NCBI GenBank assembly: GCA_030540535.1
Contig: JAUNWB010000093.1
Span: 1 to 5,951 of the forward strand
Origin: Elusimicrobiales bacterium
GTDB lineage: Bacteria; Elusimicrobiota; Elusimicrobia; Elusimicrobiales; Elusimicrobiaceae
Length of the DNA stretch: 5,951 nucleotides
Reading direction: 5' to 3'
Shown here: piece by piece, positions 1-5,944 of the stretch
Numbering within the stretch: the stretch's first letter is position 1
Layout of the letters: each line of letters opens with the position of its first letter
The notes under the pieces: model-generated
Told to the model about the DNA's origin: nothing
What the model saw: only the letters and a program-made list of their open reading frames with translations
Databases searched by the model: none
Made by a program: the position numbers and the translations under genes

Positions 1-412
1 TCCGTTCCCGCGCCGCGTGGCCACGGGGGTGGATTTGAACCGCTGTTTAATGCTGTTTGCCGCGCTTGAAAAACATACCGGGCTTCCTTTGGACAATAAA
101 GATATTTTCGTCAGCCTGGCCGGCGGCGTGAAACTAAAAGACCCCGCCTTGGATTTGGCTGTCTGCGCGGCGGTTATCAGCTCGTGCAAAGAAATCCCGC
201 TCGCGCCCGACAGCGTGTTTATGGCCGAGGTGGGCATTTTGGGGCAGGCCGCCAAAGTACCGCTTATCGACCGCCGGCTGGAAGAAGCCCAGCGGCTCGG
301 CTTTAAAAAAGCGTATTCCGCCCCGGTTACCAAGCCGGAGAAAGAAAAACTTTCCAAAATGGCGCTTGTTGAACTGACGGATTTGAGCGATTTGACGCTG
401 AAACTGCGTTAA
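1..412 (+). CDS. radA: DNA repair protein RadA (Sms), C-terminal part
   Basis: This is the 3' end of a gene that enters from the left edge, read from base 2 (136 codons visible). RadA is a RecA-like ATPase that helps process recombination intermediates and branch migration; its C-terminal third is a Lon-protease-like domain, and only that domain is visible. Supporting landmarks are the opening PRR followed by TGVDLNR, the segment IFVSLAGGVKLKDPALDLAV, typical of RadA/Lon folds, then FMAEVGILGQ and the R-RLEEAQRLGF stretch near the end. The Walker A, zinc-finger and KNRFG motifs would lie upstream of the window. A GTG at 17 is in frame, but homology continues upstream of it, so it is internal. 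The gene ends with TAA just before a strong terminator, so it probably closes its own transcription unit. Identification is from recalled family motifs. Confidence 0.93.
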   Translation, partial: PFPRRVATGVDLNRCLMLFAALEKHTGLPLDNKDIFVSLAGGVKLKDPALDLAVCAAVISSCKEIPLAPDSVFMAEVGILGQAAKVPLIDRRLEEAQRLGFKKAYSAPVTKPEKEKLSKMALVELTDLSDLTLKLR

Positions 413-419
413 ATTTACC

Positions 420-436
420 CCGCGCCGAAAGCGCGG
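420..436 (+). other. Small hairpin after radA
   Basis: Six bases (CCGCGC) pair with GCGCGG around the five-base loop CGAAA, starting eight bases after the radA stop. No T-run follows, so it is not an intrinsic terminator on its own. It may simply protect the 3' end of the radA transcript or assist the larger hairpin downstream. Confidence 0.35.
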
Positions 437-455
437 ACGTTTGAAAGATTCCCGC

Positions 456-489
456 AAAAAACGCCCCGGACAGCTCCGGGGCGTTTTTC
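456..489 (+). terminator. Rho-independent terminator after radA
   Basis: A perfect stem pairs ACGCCCCGGA (461-470) with TCCGGGGCGT (475-484) around the loop CAGC, and extends by four A-T pairs (457-460 with 485-488). The right arm runs into five T, the usual intrinsic terminator form. The left arm is preceded by six A, so the element could also stop transcription on the opposite strand. It ends the radA unit and separates it from the yacL promoter. Confidence 0.9.
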
Positions 490-502
490 TTCGTAACAAA
501 AC

Positions 503-531
503 CTGCAAAATCGCGCCCAAAGTGGTAAAAT
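503..531 (+). promoter_or_regulatory. Probable extended -10 promoter for the yacL operon
   Basis: TGGTAAAAT at 523-531 fits the extended -10 form TGnTAnAAT of a housekeeping sigma factor. The hexamer 17 bases upstream (CTGCAA, 503-508) is a poor -35, as is common for extended -10 promoters. An overlapping alternative -10 is TATAAC at 531-536. Transcription would begin near 538-543 and give a leader of about 40 bases before the yacL start. Its place between a terminator and the first gene of a tight five-gene run supports it. Confidence 0.55.
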
Positions 532-570
532 ATAACTAGTCTTAATTGGGGATGTTTTCCCCGTAATTTT

Positions 571-576
571 GGAGGG
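571..576 (+). promoter_or_regulatory. Ribosome binding site of yacL
   Basis: GGAGGG lies three bases before the ATG at 580, or four if GGAGG is taken as the core. The match is strong but the spacing is on the short side. It fixes ATG 580 as the start, because there is no comparable site further in. Confidence 0.7.
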
Positions 577-579
577 CAT

Positions 580-1527
580 ATGCCTATTTGGATTTTCCGC
601 ATTTCCACGTTGGTGGCGTTTCCTTTTCTTACCTATACGTATATCAGACAAGATTGGATGACCGTTTTGGGCGGGCTGCTTTGCGGCGCGCTGTTGGTGG
701 CGGGCGAAGTGTTGTTCAAACGCCTGCGCCTGGTGAAACTGATGATCGCGTGTTCCGGCGTACTCTTGGGGTACCTGCTGTTTGTTCTGTTCGACTACGG
801 CATGGACCACTTGGCTACGCGCGACATGATGGCCTTTTGGCAGCTGCACGCGCATAAAATTCAAATCGGTTTGATTGTGTTCGGCGTACTGGCGAGCTTG
901 TTCAAATCGCGCGATTTGGAAGGCTTGTCTTATACGGGCAGCCATTTGAAAGTGGCCGACGTTACCGCGCTGATGGACGGACGCATCGTGGATTTGTGCG
1001 AAATTAACTTTCTTTCCGGCATTATCGTTTTGCCGGTATTTGTGTTGGAAGCGCTTAATAAAATGAGCGAATCCAAGGACCCGTTGGAACGCGCCAAAGG
1101 CCGCCGCGGGCTGGATGTGGCTTCCCGTCTGCAGGAAATAACCGAAGTGGCCGTGCGCGTAACCAATAAAACGCCCAAGGCGGACACGATGGAAGAACGC
1201 GTGGTAAAACTGGCCAAAAGCCTGGACGCGGAAGTGGTAACGCTTGATTTTAACGTGAGTAAAGCCGCCGCCTTGCATAATGTGGTGGCCTTAAACGTGG
1301 CCGATTTGGCTACGGCTTTAAAACCCGTGGTGCTGCCCGGGGAAAGCATGTCGCTTTTCATCATGAAAGACGGCAAAGAAAAAGAGCAGGGCATCGGTTA
1401 TTTGGACGACGGTACCATGGTGGTGGTGGAAGACGGCCGCAAACACATCGGCAAACGGGCGGAAGTGTCCGTGTATTCCATTTTGCAAACTTCGTCGGGC
1501 CGGATGATTTTTGCCAAGATTAAATAA
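580..1527 (+). CDS. yacL: YacL-type membrane protein with PIN and TRAM domains
   Basis: This 315-residue protein matches the YacL family: an N-terminal membrane part, a PIN nuclease-like domain and a C-terminal TRAM RNA-binding domain. Four hydrophobic segments are visible at about 6-22, 27-43, 52-72 and 94-108. The PIN domain begins at VADVTALMDGRIVDL (125-139), with Asp127 and Asp133, then Glu157 in FVLEAL, GRRGLDV at 174-180, Glu205 before VVKLAK, and Asp223 in TLDFN. The TRAM part covers about 253-315, with the strongly conserved stretches YLDDGTMVVVE and GRMIFAK. The family is thought to act as a membrane-tethered ribonuclease or RNA-binding protein, but its substrate is not well established. 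It is the first gene after the terminator and promoter, and the next gene starts seven bases after its stop. The same neighbours (radA before, ispD after) are known in Bacillus. Identity is secure; function is only inferred from the domains. Confidence 0.9.
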   Translation: MPIWIFRISTLVAFPFLTYTYIRQDWMTVLGGLLCGALLVAGEVLFKRLRLVKLMIACSGVLLGYLLFVLFDYGMDHLATRDMMAFWQLHAHKIQIGLIVFGVLASLFKSRDLEGLSYTGSHLKVADVTALMDGRIVDLCEINFLSGIIVLPVFVLEALNKMSESKDPLERAKGRRGLDVASRLQEITEVAVRVTNKTPKADTMEERVVKLAKSLDAEVVTLDFNVSKAAALHNVVALNVADLATALKPVVLPGESMSLFIMKDGKEKEQGIGYLDDGTMVVVEDGRKHIGKRAEVSVYSILQTSSGRMIFAKIK

Positions 1528-1534
1528 ACTTTTT

Positions 1535-2683
1535 ATGAAAGAAACGACGGGTTTTTCGTCAGCGGTAATTGTTGCGGGAGGAAGCGGCACGCGTATGGGC
1601 CGCCCCAAACAACTGTTGCCCTTGGGCGGGAAGCCCGTTCTTGTTCGTACGGTGGAAGCGTTCAAAAAAGCTCCGTCCGTGCGCCAAATTGTGGTGGTTA
1701 CGCCGGAAGAAAACCGCTCCGTTTTAAACGCGTATTTTTCGGATTTAATTTATGCCGCCCCGGGTTCCACGCGGCTGGAATCGGTTAAAAACGGTTTTGC
1801 GCTGACGGACCCGTCCGCTAAGACCGTAGCCGTGCATGACGGCGCAAGACCGCTTGTAAACCCGCAGCATATTGAAGCGTGCCTGGCCGAAGCGGCCGAA
1901 CACGGCGCGGCGGTGCTGGCCGTCCCGGTGAAAGACACGGTAAAAATTTGCAAAGACGGCGCAGTGGAAAAAACGCTGGACCGTTCCGTTTTATGGGCGG
2001 CGCAAACGCCGCAGTGTTACCGCCGGGAAGTGCTGGCGGAGGCGCTGGCCAAATTCGGGGCGGAAAAAGACGCTACCGACGAATCCCAGCTGGTTGAAAA
2101 AACGGGCGTAAAAGTGCGCGTGGTGCCGTCCGACTACAAAAACAACAAAATCACCACGCCGGAAGATTTAGTGTTCGCGGAGGCTTTAGTGAGCGAAAAC
2201 GTACAATACCGCACGGGTTTCGGGTTTGATTTGCACCGTTTGGCACCGGGGCGGAAACTTTATTTGGGCGGAACCGAAATTCCGCATACAAAAGGATTTT
2301 TGGGCCACAGCGACGGGGACCTTGTTCTCCATGCGCTGTGCGACGCTGTTTTGGGCGCGCTGTGCGCGGGGGAAATTGGTATTTTATTCCCGCCGACGGA
2401 CGAGTCCATCAAGGGTATTTCCAGCGTGACGATTGCCAAAAAAGTATTGGAAATCGTGCGCGCGCACAAGGCCGAAATCGTGCATATTGACGCGACGGTC
2501 ATCACCCAGGAACCCAAAATCAAACCGCATTACGACGCGGTTCGCAAATCGCTTTCGGAAGTGTTTGAAATGCCTTTGGAAAGCGTCAGCTTTAAATCGA
2601 AAAGCCACGAGCATGTGGGCGAAATCGGCCGCGGGGAAGCGGCCATGTGCCACGCCGTGGCGACCGTCAAAATTACGCAATAG
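1535..2683 (+). CDS. ispDF: Bifunctional IspD/IspF (MEP pathway)
   Basis: This 382-residue fusion covers two steps of the MEP isoprenoid pathway in the cytoplasm. IspD (about 1-222) joins CTP and methylerythritol phosphate; IspF (about 225-382) cyclises the later diphosphocytidyl phosphate to MEcPP. IspD marks are the nucleotide loop VAGGSGTRMGRPKQ with Arg20 and Lys25, HDGARP (Asp102), DRSVLWAAQTPQ (Arg150) and NNKITTPED (Lys205). IspF marks are FDLH, whose Asp232 and His234 are expected zinc ligands, LGHSDGD, His266 as third ligand, Asp270 and Glu359. Only a few residues link the domains. ATG 1535 is preferred: a TTG at 1511 would overlap the upstream gene and add eight residues unlike IspD. 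No good ribosome site precedes ATG 1535, so translation may be coupled to the yacL stop seven bases earlier. Fused IspDF is known in several proteobacteria. Some IspF motif positions differ from the common form (see findings). Confidence 0.95.
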   Translation: MKETTGFSSAVIVAGGSGTRMGRPKQLLPLGGKPVLVRTVEAFKKAPSVRQIVVVTPEENRSVLNAYFSDLIYAAPGSTRLESVKNGFALTDPSAKTVAVHDGARPLVNPQHIEACLAEAAEHGAAVLAVPVKDTVKICKDGAVEKTLDRSVLWAAQTPQCYRREVLAEALAKFGAEKDATDESQLVEKTGVKVRVVPSDYKNNKITTPEDLVFAEALVSENVQYRTGFGFDLHRLAPGRKLYLGGTEIPHTKGFLGHSDGDLVLHALCDAVLGALCAGEIGILFPPTDESIKGISSVTIAKKVLEIVRAHKAEIVHIDATVITQEPKIKPHYDAVRKSLSEVFEMPLESVSFKSKSHEHVGEIGRGEAAMCHAVATVKITQ

Positions 2684-2686
2684 GAG
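2682..2686 (+). promoter_or_regulatory. Ribosome binding site of the lipoprotein gene, overlapping the ispDF stop
   Basis: AGGAG shares two bases with the TAG stop of ispDF and sits five bases before ATG 2692. This good site decides the start: an upstream in-frame start at 2647 would lie inside ispDF and put 15 polar residues ahead of the signal peptide. Confidence 0.8.
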
Positions 2687-2691
2687 TGTTT

Positions 2692-3267
2692 ATGAAGATT
2701 CGTCTTTTTATCTGTTTATTTTTAGCCGCGTTGGTGTGCGCCTGCAGCAGCACGGACTACCGTTCCCGCAAACGCGTGACGCAGGGTATTGATTATTCCC
2801 GCTACCGCGGAAACGAAGCGTATTACGAATTTTCGTCCCCCATACCTACGGAACCCTCCGTTTTGGAAGGCCAAACGCCGGATGAACAAACCGAAGGGGA
2901 AGCCCAGCTGGGAGAAGATGAAGATTTTACGTCCGAAAATTTTTCGGGCACGTACGGCAACTACGGCGACGTAGTGGTTACCGTCGCCACGCGCAAGTTT
3001 AAACTGGGTCCCAGCGCGGCCCGCAAGGAAATGAGCATTTTCCAAAAAGCGTTGGAAACGGGCTACGCCAAAGCCTTGCGCAAGTACCGCCCCACCGGGT
3101 TTACGTATGCTATGAGCGGCGTAGGGGCCGTTAATCCGATGTCGGACGTGGAAGTAAGCTGCAAACTCAGCGAACGCTCCGCCAACGACGTGGGGCAAGC
3201 CACCTGCACGCTGTTTTTTAACGAAATCCGCGTCCAATACCTGGAACTGAGCAAAGAGGCCAACTGA
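2692..3267 (+). CDS. Small lipoprotein of unknown function
   Basis: I do not recognise a named family. The 191-residue product starts with a short lipoprotein signal: MKIR, a hydrophobic core at 5-17, and a lipobox VCAC with Cys18 as the expected lipidated residue. Cys at the -2 position is uncommon, but Cys18 is the only cysteine that fits. Ser19 and Ser20 follow, which under Lol sorting rules would favour the outer membrane. Residues about 21-92 are polar and low in complexity, rich in Tyr, Pro, Glu and Asp (acidic around 57-82), and look like a flexible tether. From about 93 to 186 comes a compact region with alternating strand-like patterns (VVVTVAT, VEVSCKLSE, ATCTLFF) and a helix-like stretch at 108-131. 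Cys157 and Cys172 could form a disulfide outside the cytoplasm. The gene lies 8 bases after ispDF and 1 base before cysS, so it is surely co-transcribed with them. Confidence 0.85.
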   Translation: MKIRLFICLFLAALVCACSSTDYRSRKRVTQGIDYSRYRGNEAYYEFSSPIPTEPSVLEGQTPDEQTEGEAQLGEDEDFTSENFSGTYGNYGDVVVTVATRKFKLGPSAARKEMSIFQKALETGYAKALRKYRPTGFTYAMSGVGAVNPMSDVEVSCKLSERSANDVGQATCTLFFNEIRVQYLELSKEAN

Positions 3268-3268
3268 T

Positions 3269-4660
3269 ATGTATTTGCATAATACCGCCACCCGTCATAA
3301 AGACGAATTTACCCCGCAAAACCCGCAGAACGTAACCATGTACTGCTGCGGTCCGACCGTGTACAATTTCGCGCACATCGGCAATTTGCGTACGTATATT
3401 TTTGAAGATTTGCTTGCCCGCACCATCCGCCTGCGTTATCCGCTGACGCACGTGATGAACGTGACCGACGTAGGGCATTTGGTGTCCGACGCCGACGACG
3501 GCGAAGACAAAATGGAACTCGGCGCGGCGCGCGAAGGCAAAAGCGCGTGGGACATTGCCAAATTCTACGAAGAAAAATTTTGGGCCGATTACGACGCCCT
3601 GCACTGCACGCGCCCGACGATCGTCAGCCGCGCGACGCAGCATATTAAAGAAATGATTGCGCTCGTTAAAACGCTGGAAGACAAAGGCTATACGTACCGC
3701 ACTTCCGACGGAATTTATTACGATACGTCCAAGTTCGACCGTTACGACGCCCTCGTCGGCCATGCCCGCATCAGCGGTTTGCAGGGCGGCGCGCGCGTGG
3801 AAATGAGCGACGAAAAACGCAACCCGACCGATTTTGCCCTGTGGAAATTTTCGCCCAAAGACAAAAAACGCCAAATGGAATGGGACAGCCCGTGGGGCGT
3901 CGGTTTCCCCGGCTGGCACATTGAATGTTCCGCGATGGCGATGAAATACCTGGGCCATACGCTCGACATCCACTGCGGCGGCATTGACCACGTCACCATT
4001 CACCACACCAACGAAATCGCCCAGAGCGAAGCCGCCACCGGGCAGAAATACGTTAACTATTGGGTACACGGCGAATTTTTGATTTTGCGCTCGGGCAAAA
4101 TGTCCAAATCCGGCGGTACGTTTGTAACCGTGGACGTGCTGAAAGAAAAAGGGTACGACCCGCTGGCGTACCGCTACCTGTGCCTCAGCGCTCATTACCG
4201 CACGCAGCTCGAATTTTCGTACGAAAGCATGGACTCTGCAGCCAAAAGCCTTAAAAATCTGCGCGCTTTAGCCGTGCAGGCCAAACAGGCCGCCGCCGCG
4301 CAGGAAACGGAAAAAAGCAAAGCGTGGAAAGAAAAATTCACCGTCGCCATGGAGGACGATTTAAACGCCCCCAAAGCGCTGGCCCTGGTGTGGGAAGCTG
4401 TGCGCAGTACGGAACTTTCCGCCGCCGAAAAGGTGGACTTTTTAACGTTTGCGGACAGCATTTTGGCGCTTGATTTGTTTAAGGAAGAAGCGGCCCCCAA
4501 GGCCGACATCCCGGCGCACGTGCAGGCCCTTTTGGACGCCCGGGCCGCCGCGCGCAAAGCCAAAGAATGGAAAAAATCCGACGAACTGCGCGATGAAATC
4601 GCCCGGGCCGGTTATCTGGTAAAAGATACGCCGCAGGGCCAACAAGTGGAGAAAAAATAA
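3269..4660 (+). CDS. cysS: Cysteinyl-tRNA synthetase
   Basis: This class I synthetase attaches cysteine to tRNA-Cys in the cytoplasm. The 463-residue length is normal for the family (E. coli 461). The first domain has MYCCGPTVYN with Cys27 as a zinc ligand and the HIGH-type motif HIGN at 36-39. The remaining zinc ligands follow in WHIEC (Cys220) and in HHTNE (His245 and Glu249), spaced as in E. coli CysRS. The KMSKS motif is at 277-281. The C-terminal part (about 320-463) is helical and rich in Ala and Lys, with DDLNAPKAL at 363-371 and the family's KSDELRDEIARAG near the end. Its start ATG lies one base after the lipoprotein stop, with AAGAGG nine bases upstream. The zinc-loop sequence GGIDHVTIHHTNE differs from the more usual D-MFPHHENE form, but keeps every ligand. 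Identification is very secure. Confidence 0.97.
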   Translation: MYLHNTATRHKDEFTPQNPQNVTMYCCGPTVYNFAHIGNLRTYIFEDLLARTIRLRYPLTHVMNVTDVGHLVSDADDGEDKMELGAAREGKSAWDIAKFYEEKFWADYDALHCTRPTIVSRATQHIKEMIALVKTLEDKGYTYRTSDGIYYDTSKFDRYDALVGHARISGLQGGARVEMSDEKRNPTDFALWKFSPKDKKRQMEWDSPWGVGFPGWHIECSAMAMKYLGHTLDIHCGGIDHVTIHHTNEIAQSEAATGQKYVNYWVHGEFLILRSGKMSKSGGTFVTVDVLKEKGYDPLAYRYLCLSAHYRTQLEFSYESMDSAAKSLKNLRALAVQAKQAAAAQETEKSKAWKEKFTVAMEDDLNAPKALALVWEAVRSTELSAAEKVDFLTFADSILALDLFKEEAAPKADIPAHVQALLDARAAARKAKEWKKSDELRDEIARAGYLVKDTPQGQQVEKK

Positions 4661-4789
4661 ATTATGAAGATCCCCGCCGAATTTTTACGCCGTATCCCGA
4701 AAGCCGATTTGCACGTCCATCTGGACGGCTCCCTGCGGCTTTCCACTTTGATTGAACTGGCTAAAAAAGAAGGCGTGGAACTTCCCGCG

Positions 4790-4792
4790 TAG
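4790..4792 (+). other. In-frame amber codon within add
   Basis: The codons around it read CTT CCC GCG TAG ACC GAA AAA (Leu-Pro-Ala-stop-Thr-Glu-Lys), and homology-like sequence continues without a frame change on both sides. One base change would restore a sense codon: CAG (Gln), AAG (Lys), GAG (Glu), TGG (Trp), TCG (Ser), TTG (Leu), TAT or TAC (Tyr). The neighbouring bases do not resemble the known viral leaky context in which TAG is followed by CAR-YYA. Confidence 0.95.
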
Positions 4793-4840
4793 ACCGAAAA
4801 AGGCCTGCGCCAAAAGGTATTTAAAGATAAATACGCCTCG

Positions 4841-5884
4841 TTGGTGGAGTATTTAAAAGGGTTCGGTTATACTGGGGCCGTCATGCAAAACGCGGAAAAT
4901 ATCGAACGCGTGGCGTATGAACTGGGGCAGGACGCCATCGCCGAAGGCGTGCGCTATTTGGAGGTCCGTTTTGCGCCCCAGCTTCACGCCAACGAAAAAC
5001 TCTCCGCGCAGGAAGCCGTCCGCGCCGTGGTGCGCGGGCTGACGCGCGTGCAGAAAGAACACAACGCGTCCGCCGCCGTTAAAAACGGGGAAGATTTGGA
5101 GTTTTACTTTGGCATTATCGCGTGTGCGATGCGCAATTTCAACCAATTTATGTCGCCCTATTACGCGACGCTGATTAATGCGCTTTCCCAGTCGGACAAG
5201 AGCGAGATTTTCGGTATCGGTTCGCTGGAACTGGCGCGCATGGTGGTAAAACTGGCCAAAGAAGAAAAACTGCCCGTCGTGGGGTTCGACCTTGCCGGCG
5301 AAGAGGCCGGCTATCCCGCCGCCGACCATCTGGACGCGTACCGCTACGTGCATAAACATTTTATCCGCAAGACCGTTCACTCCGGCGAAGCATACGGACC
5401 GGAATCCATTTTCCAGGCCATTACCGATTGTTACGCCAACCGCATCGGCCATGGCACGCACCTGTTTGCGGCGGATATGATTAAAGATAAAAAGGTGAAA
5501 GACAAGCAGGGGTATGTGGAGTCTTTGGCCAATTATATTGCCAGCGAACGCATTGGTATTGAGGTTTGTCTGACAAGCAATTTGCAGACGCTGCCGGAAA
5601 TTAAGTCCGTTAAAGACCATCCCATTAAGGAAATGATACGCCGCGGTTTGCCCGTCAGCATTAATACGGATAACCGCCTGGTTTCCAACACCACCGTTAC
5701 GAAGGAAATGGAACTCTTGGTTAAAAACATCAAACTTTCGCCCAAAGAGTTAAAAAACATTGTAATTGCCGGTTTTAAGAGCGGGTTTTTTCCGGGCAGT
5801 TATATTGAAAAGCGGCGGTTTGTCCGAAAAGTGATTGATCGGTATAATCACTTGGCCAAAGAGTACAACATTCCGCTTTATTAA
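4841..5884 (+). CDS. Open 3' part of the adenosine deaminase gene
   Basis: This is the longest open stretch after the TAG that begins at a possible start (GTG, 347 codons), and a gene caller would probably report it. It corresponds to residues 60-406 of the full frame. I do not see a ribosome site before this GTG, and the codon reads as an ordinary Val in a conserved-looking helix (SLVEYLKGF). A protein starting here would lack the HxH zinc pair and most of the first strand and helix of the TIM barrel, so it should have no deaminase activity. It retains HSGE, GHGTHL and the NTDN motif. A later ATG at 4883 would be even shorter. I take it as a fragment, not an independent gene. Confidence 0.5.
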   Translation: MVEYLKGFGYTGAVMQNAENIERVAYELGQDAIAEGVRYLEVRFAPQLHANEKLSAQEAVRAVVRGLTRVQKEHNASAAVKNGEDLEFYFGIIACAMRNFNQFMSPYYATLINALSQSDKSEIFGIGSLELARMVVKLAKEEKLPVVGFDLAGEEAGYPAADHLDAYRYVHKHFIRKTVHSGEAYGPESIFQAITDCYANRIGHGTHLFAADMIKDKKVKDKQGYVESLANYIASERIGIEVCLTSNLQTLPEIKSVKDHPIKEMIRRGLPVSINTDNRLVSNTTVTKEMELLVKNIKLSPKELKNIVIAGFKSGFFPGSYIEKRRFVRKVIDRYNHLAKEYNIPLY

Positions 5885-5911
5885 AGGCTGATGTTAACTT
5901 TCGTAAGACGC

Positions 5912-5944
5912 ACGAAACGCAAAGAAAAATTCTTTGCGTTTCGT
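5912..5944 (+). terminator. Perfect inverted repeat after add, possible terminator
   Basis: ACGAAACGCAAAGAA (5912-5926) pairs perfectly with TTCTTTGCGTTTCGT (5930-5944) around the loop AAA. It lies 27 bases after the add stop, where the operon should end. The downstream T content (TGCTTAT) is poor and the window ends there, so intrinsic termination is uncertain. It could also stabilise the 3' end, serve a converging gene, or be a protein-binding palindrome. Confidence 0.6.

Larger units (their letters stand above)
4664..5884 (+). pseudogene. add: Adenosine deaminase gene interrupted by an in-frame TAG
   Basis: Read from ATG 4664, this frame gives 406 codons, one of which (codon 43) is TAG. 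Adenosine deaminase turns adenosine (and deoxyadenosine) into inosine in purine salvage. All catalytic marks are present on the two sides of the stop: ADLHVHLDGS with zinc ligands His17 and His19, then RFAP, HSGE with His239 and Glu242, GHGTHL with His263, and NTDNRL with Asp336. Asn337 sits where the mammalian enzyme has a second Asp; I recall the same TDN form in many bacterial members. The product would be longer than E. coli Add (333). The start is three bases after cysS, with GGAG 12 bases upstream. Apart from the TAG the frame and motifs are intact, suggesting a recent nonsense change, a sequence error, or stop readthrough, not old decay. Confidence 0.85.

Noticed and set aside
413..579. 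A small gene, riboswitch or RNA gene in the only sizeable intergenic gap
   Set aside because: The 167 bases are accounted for by a small hairpin, the radA terminator, a promoter and a short leader; no further conserved structure or coding frame is seen.
415..1278. Long open frame of 287 codons on the - strand opposite yacL
   Set aside because: It lies fully antisense to a gene with clear PIN and TRAM motifs; its product is rich in His, Gln, Arg and Phe with no recognisable motif, as expected for a shadow frame of this codon usage.
1511..1534. TTG at 1511 as the start of ispDF
   Set aside because: It would overlap the yacL end by 17 bases and add MPRLNKLF, which does not resemble IspD; ATG 1535 leads directly into the typical IspD N-terminus.
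2647..2691. Start at 2647 for the lipoprotein gene
   Set aside because: It would place 15 charged or polar residues before the signal peptide; AGGAG five bases before ATG 2692 fits much better.
3218..4195. Open frame of 325 codons on the - strand opposite cysS
   Set aside because: It is antisense to the certain cysS gene and has the same shadow composition (Val-, Phe-, His- and Arg-rich) with no domain signs.
4790..4792. Selenocysteine or pyrrolysine insertion at the interrupting codon
   Set aside because: Selenocysteine uses TGA, not TAG. Pyrrolysine is known mainly from methylamine methyltransferases, and nothing in this window (no pyl genes or tRNA) supports it, although it cannot be excluded without the rest of the genome.
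4853..5620. Open frame of 255 codons on the - strand opposite add
   Set aside because: It mirrors adenosine deaminase coding sequence that keeps its catalytic motifs; no ribosome site or motif supports it.
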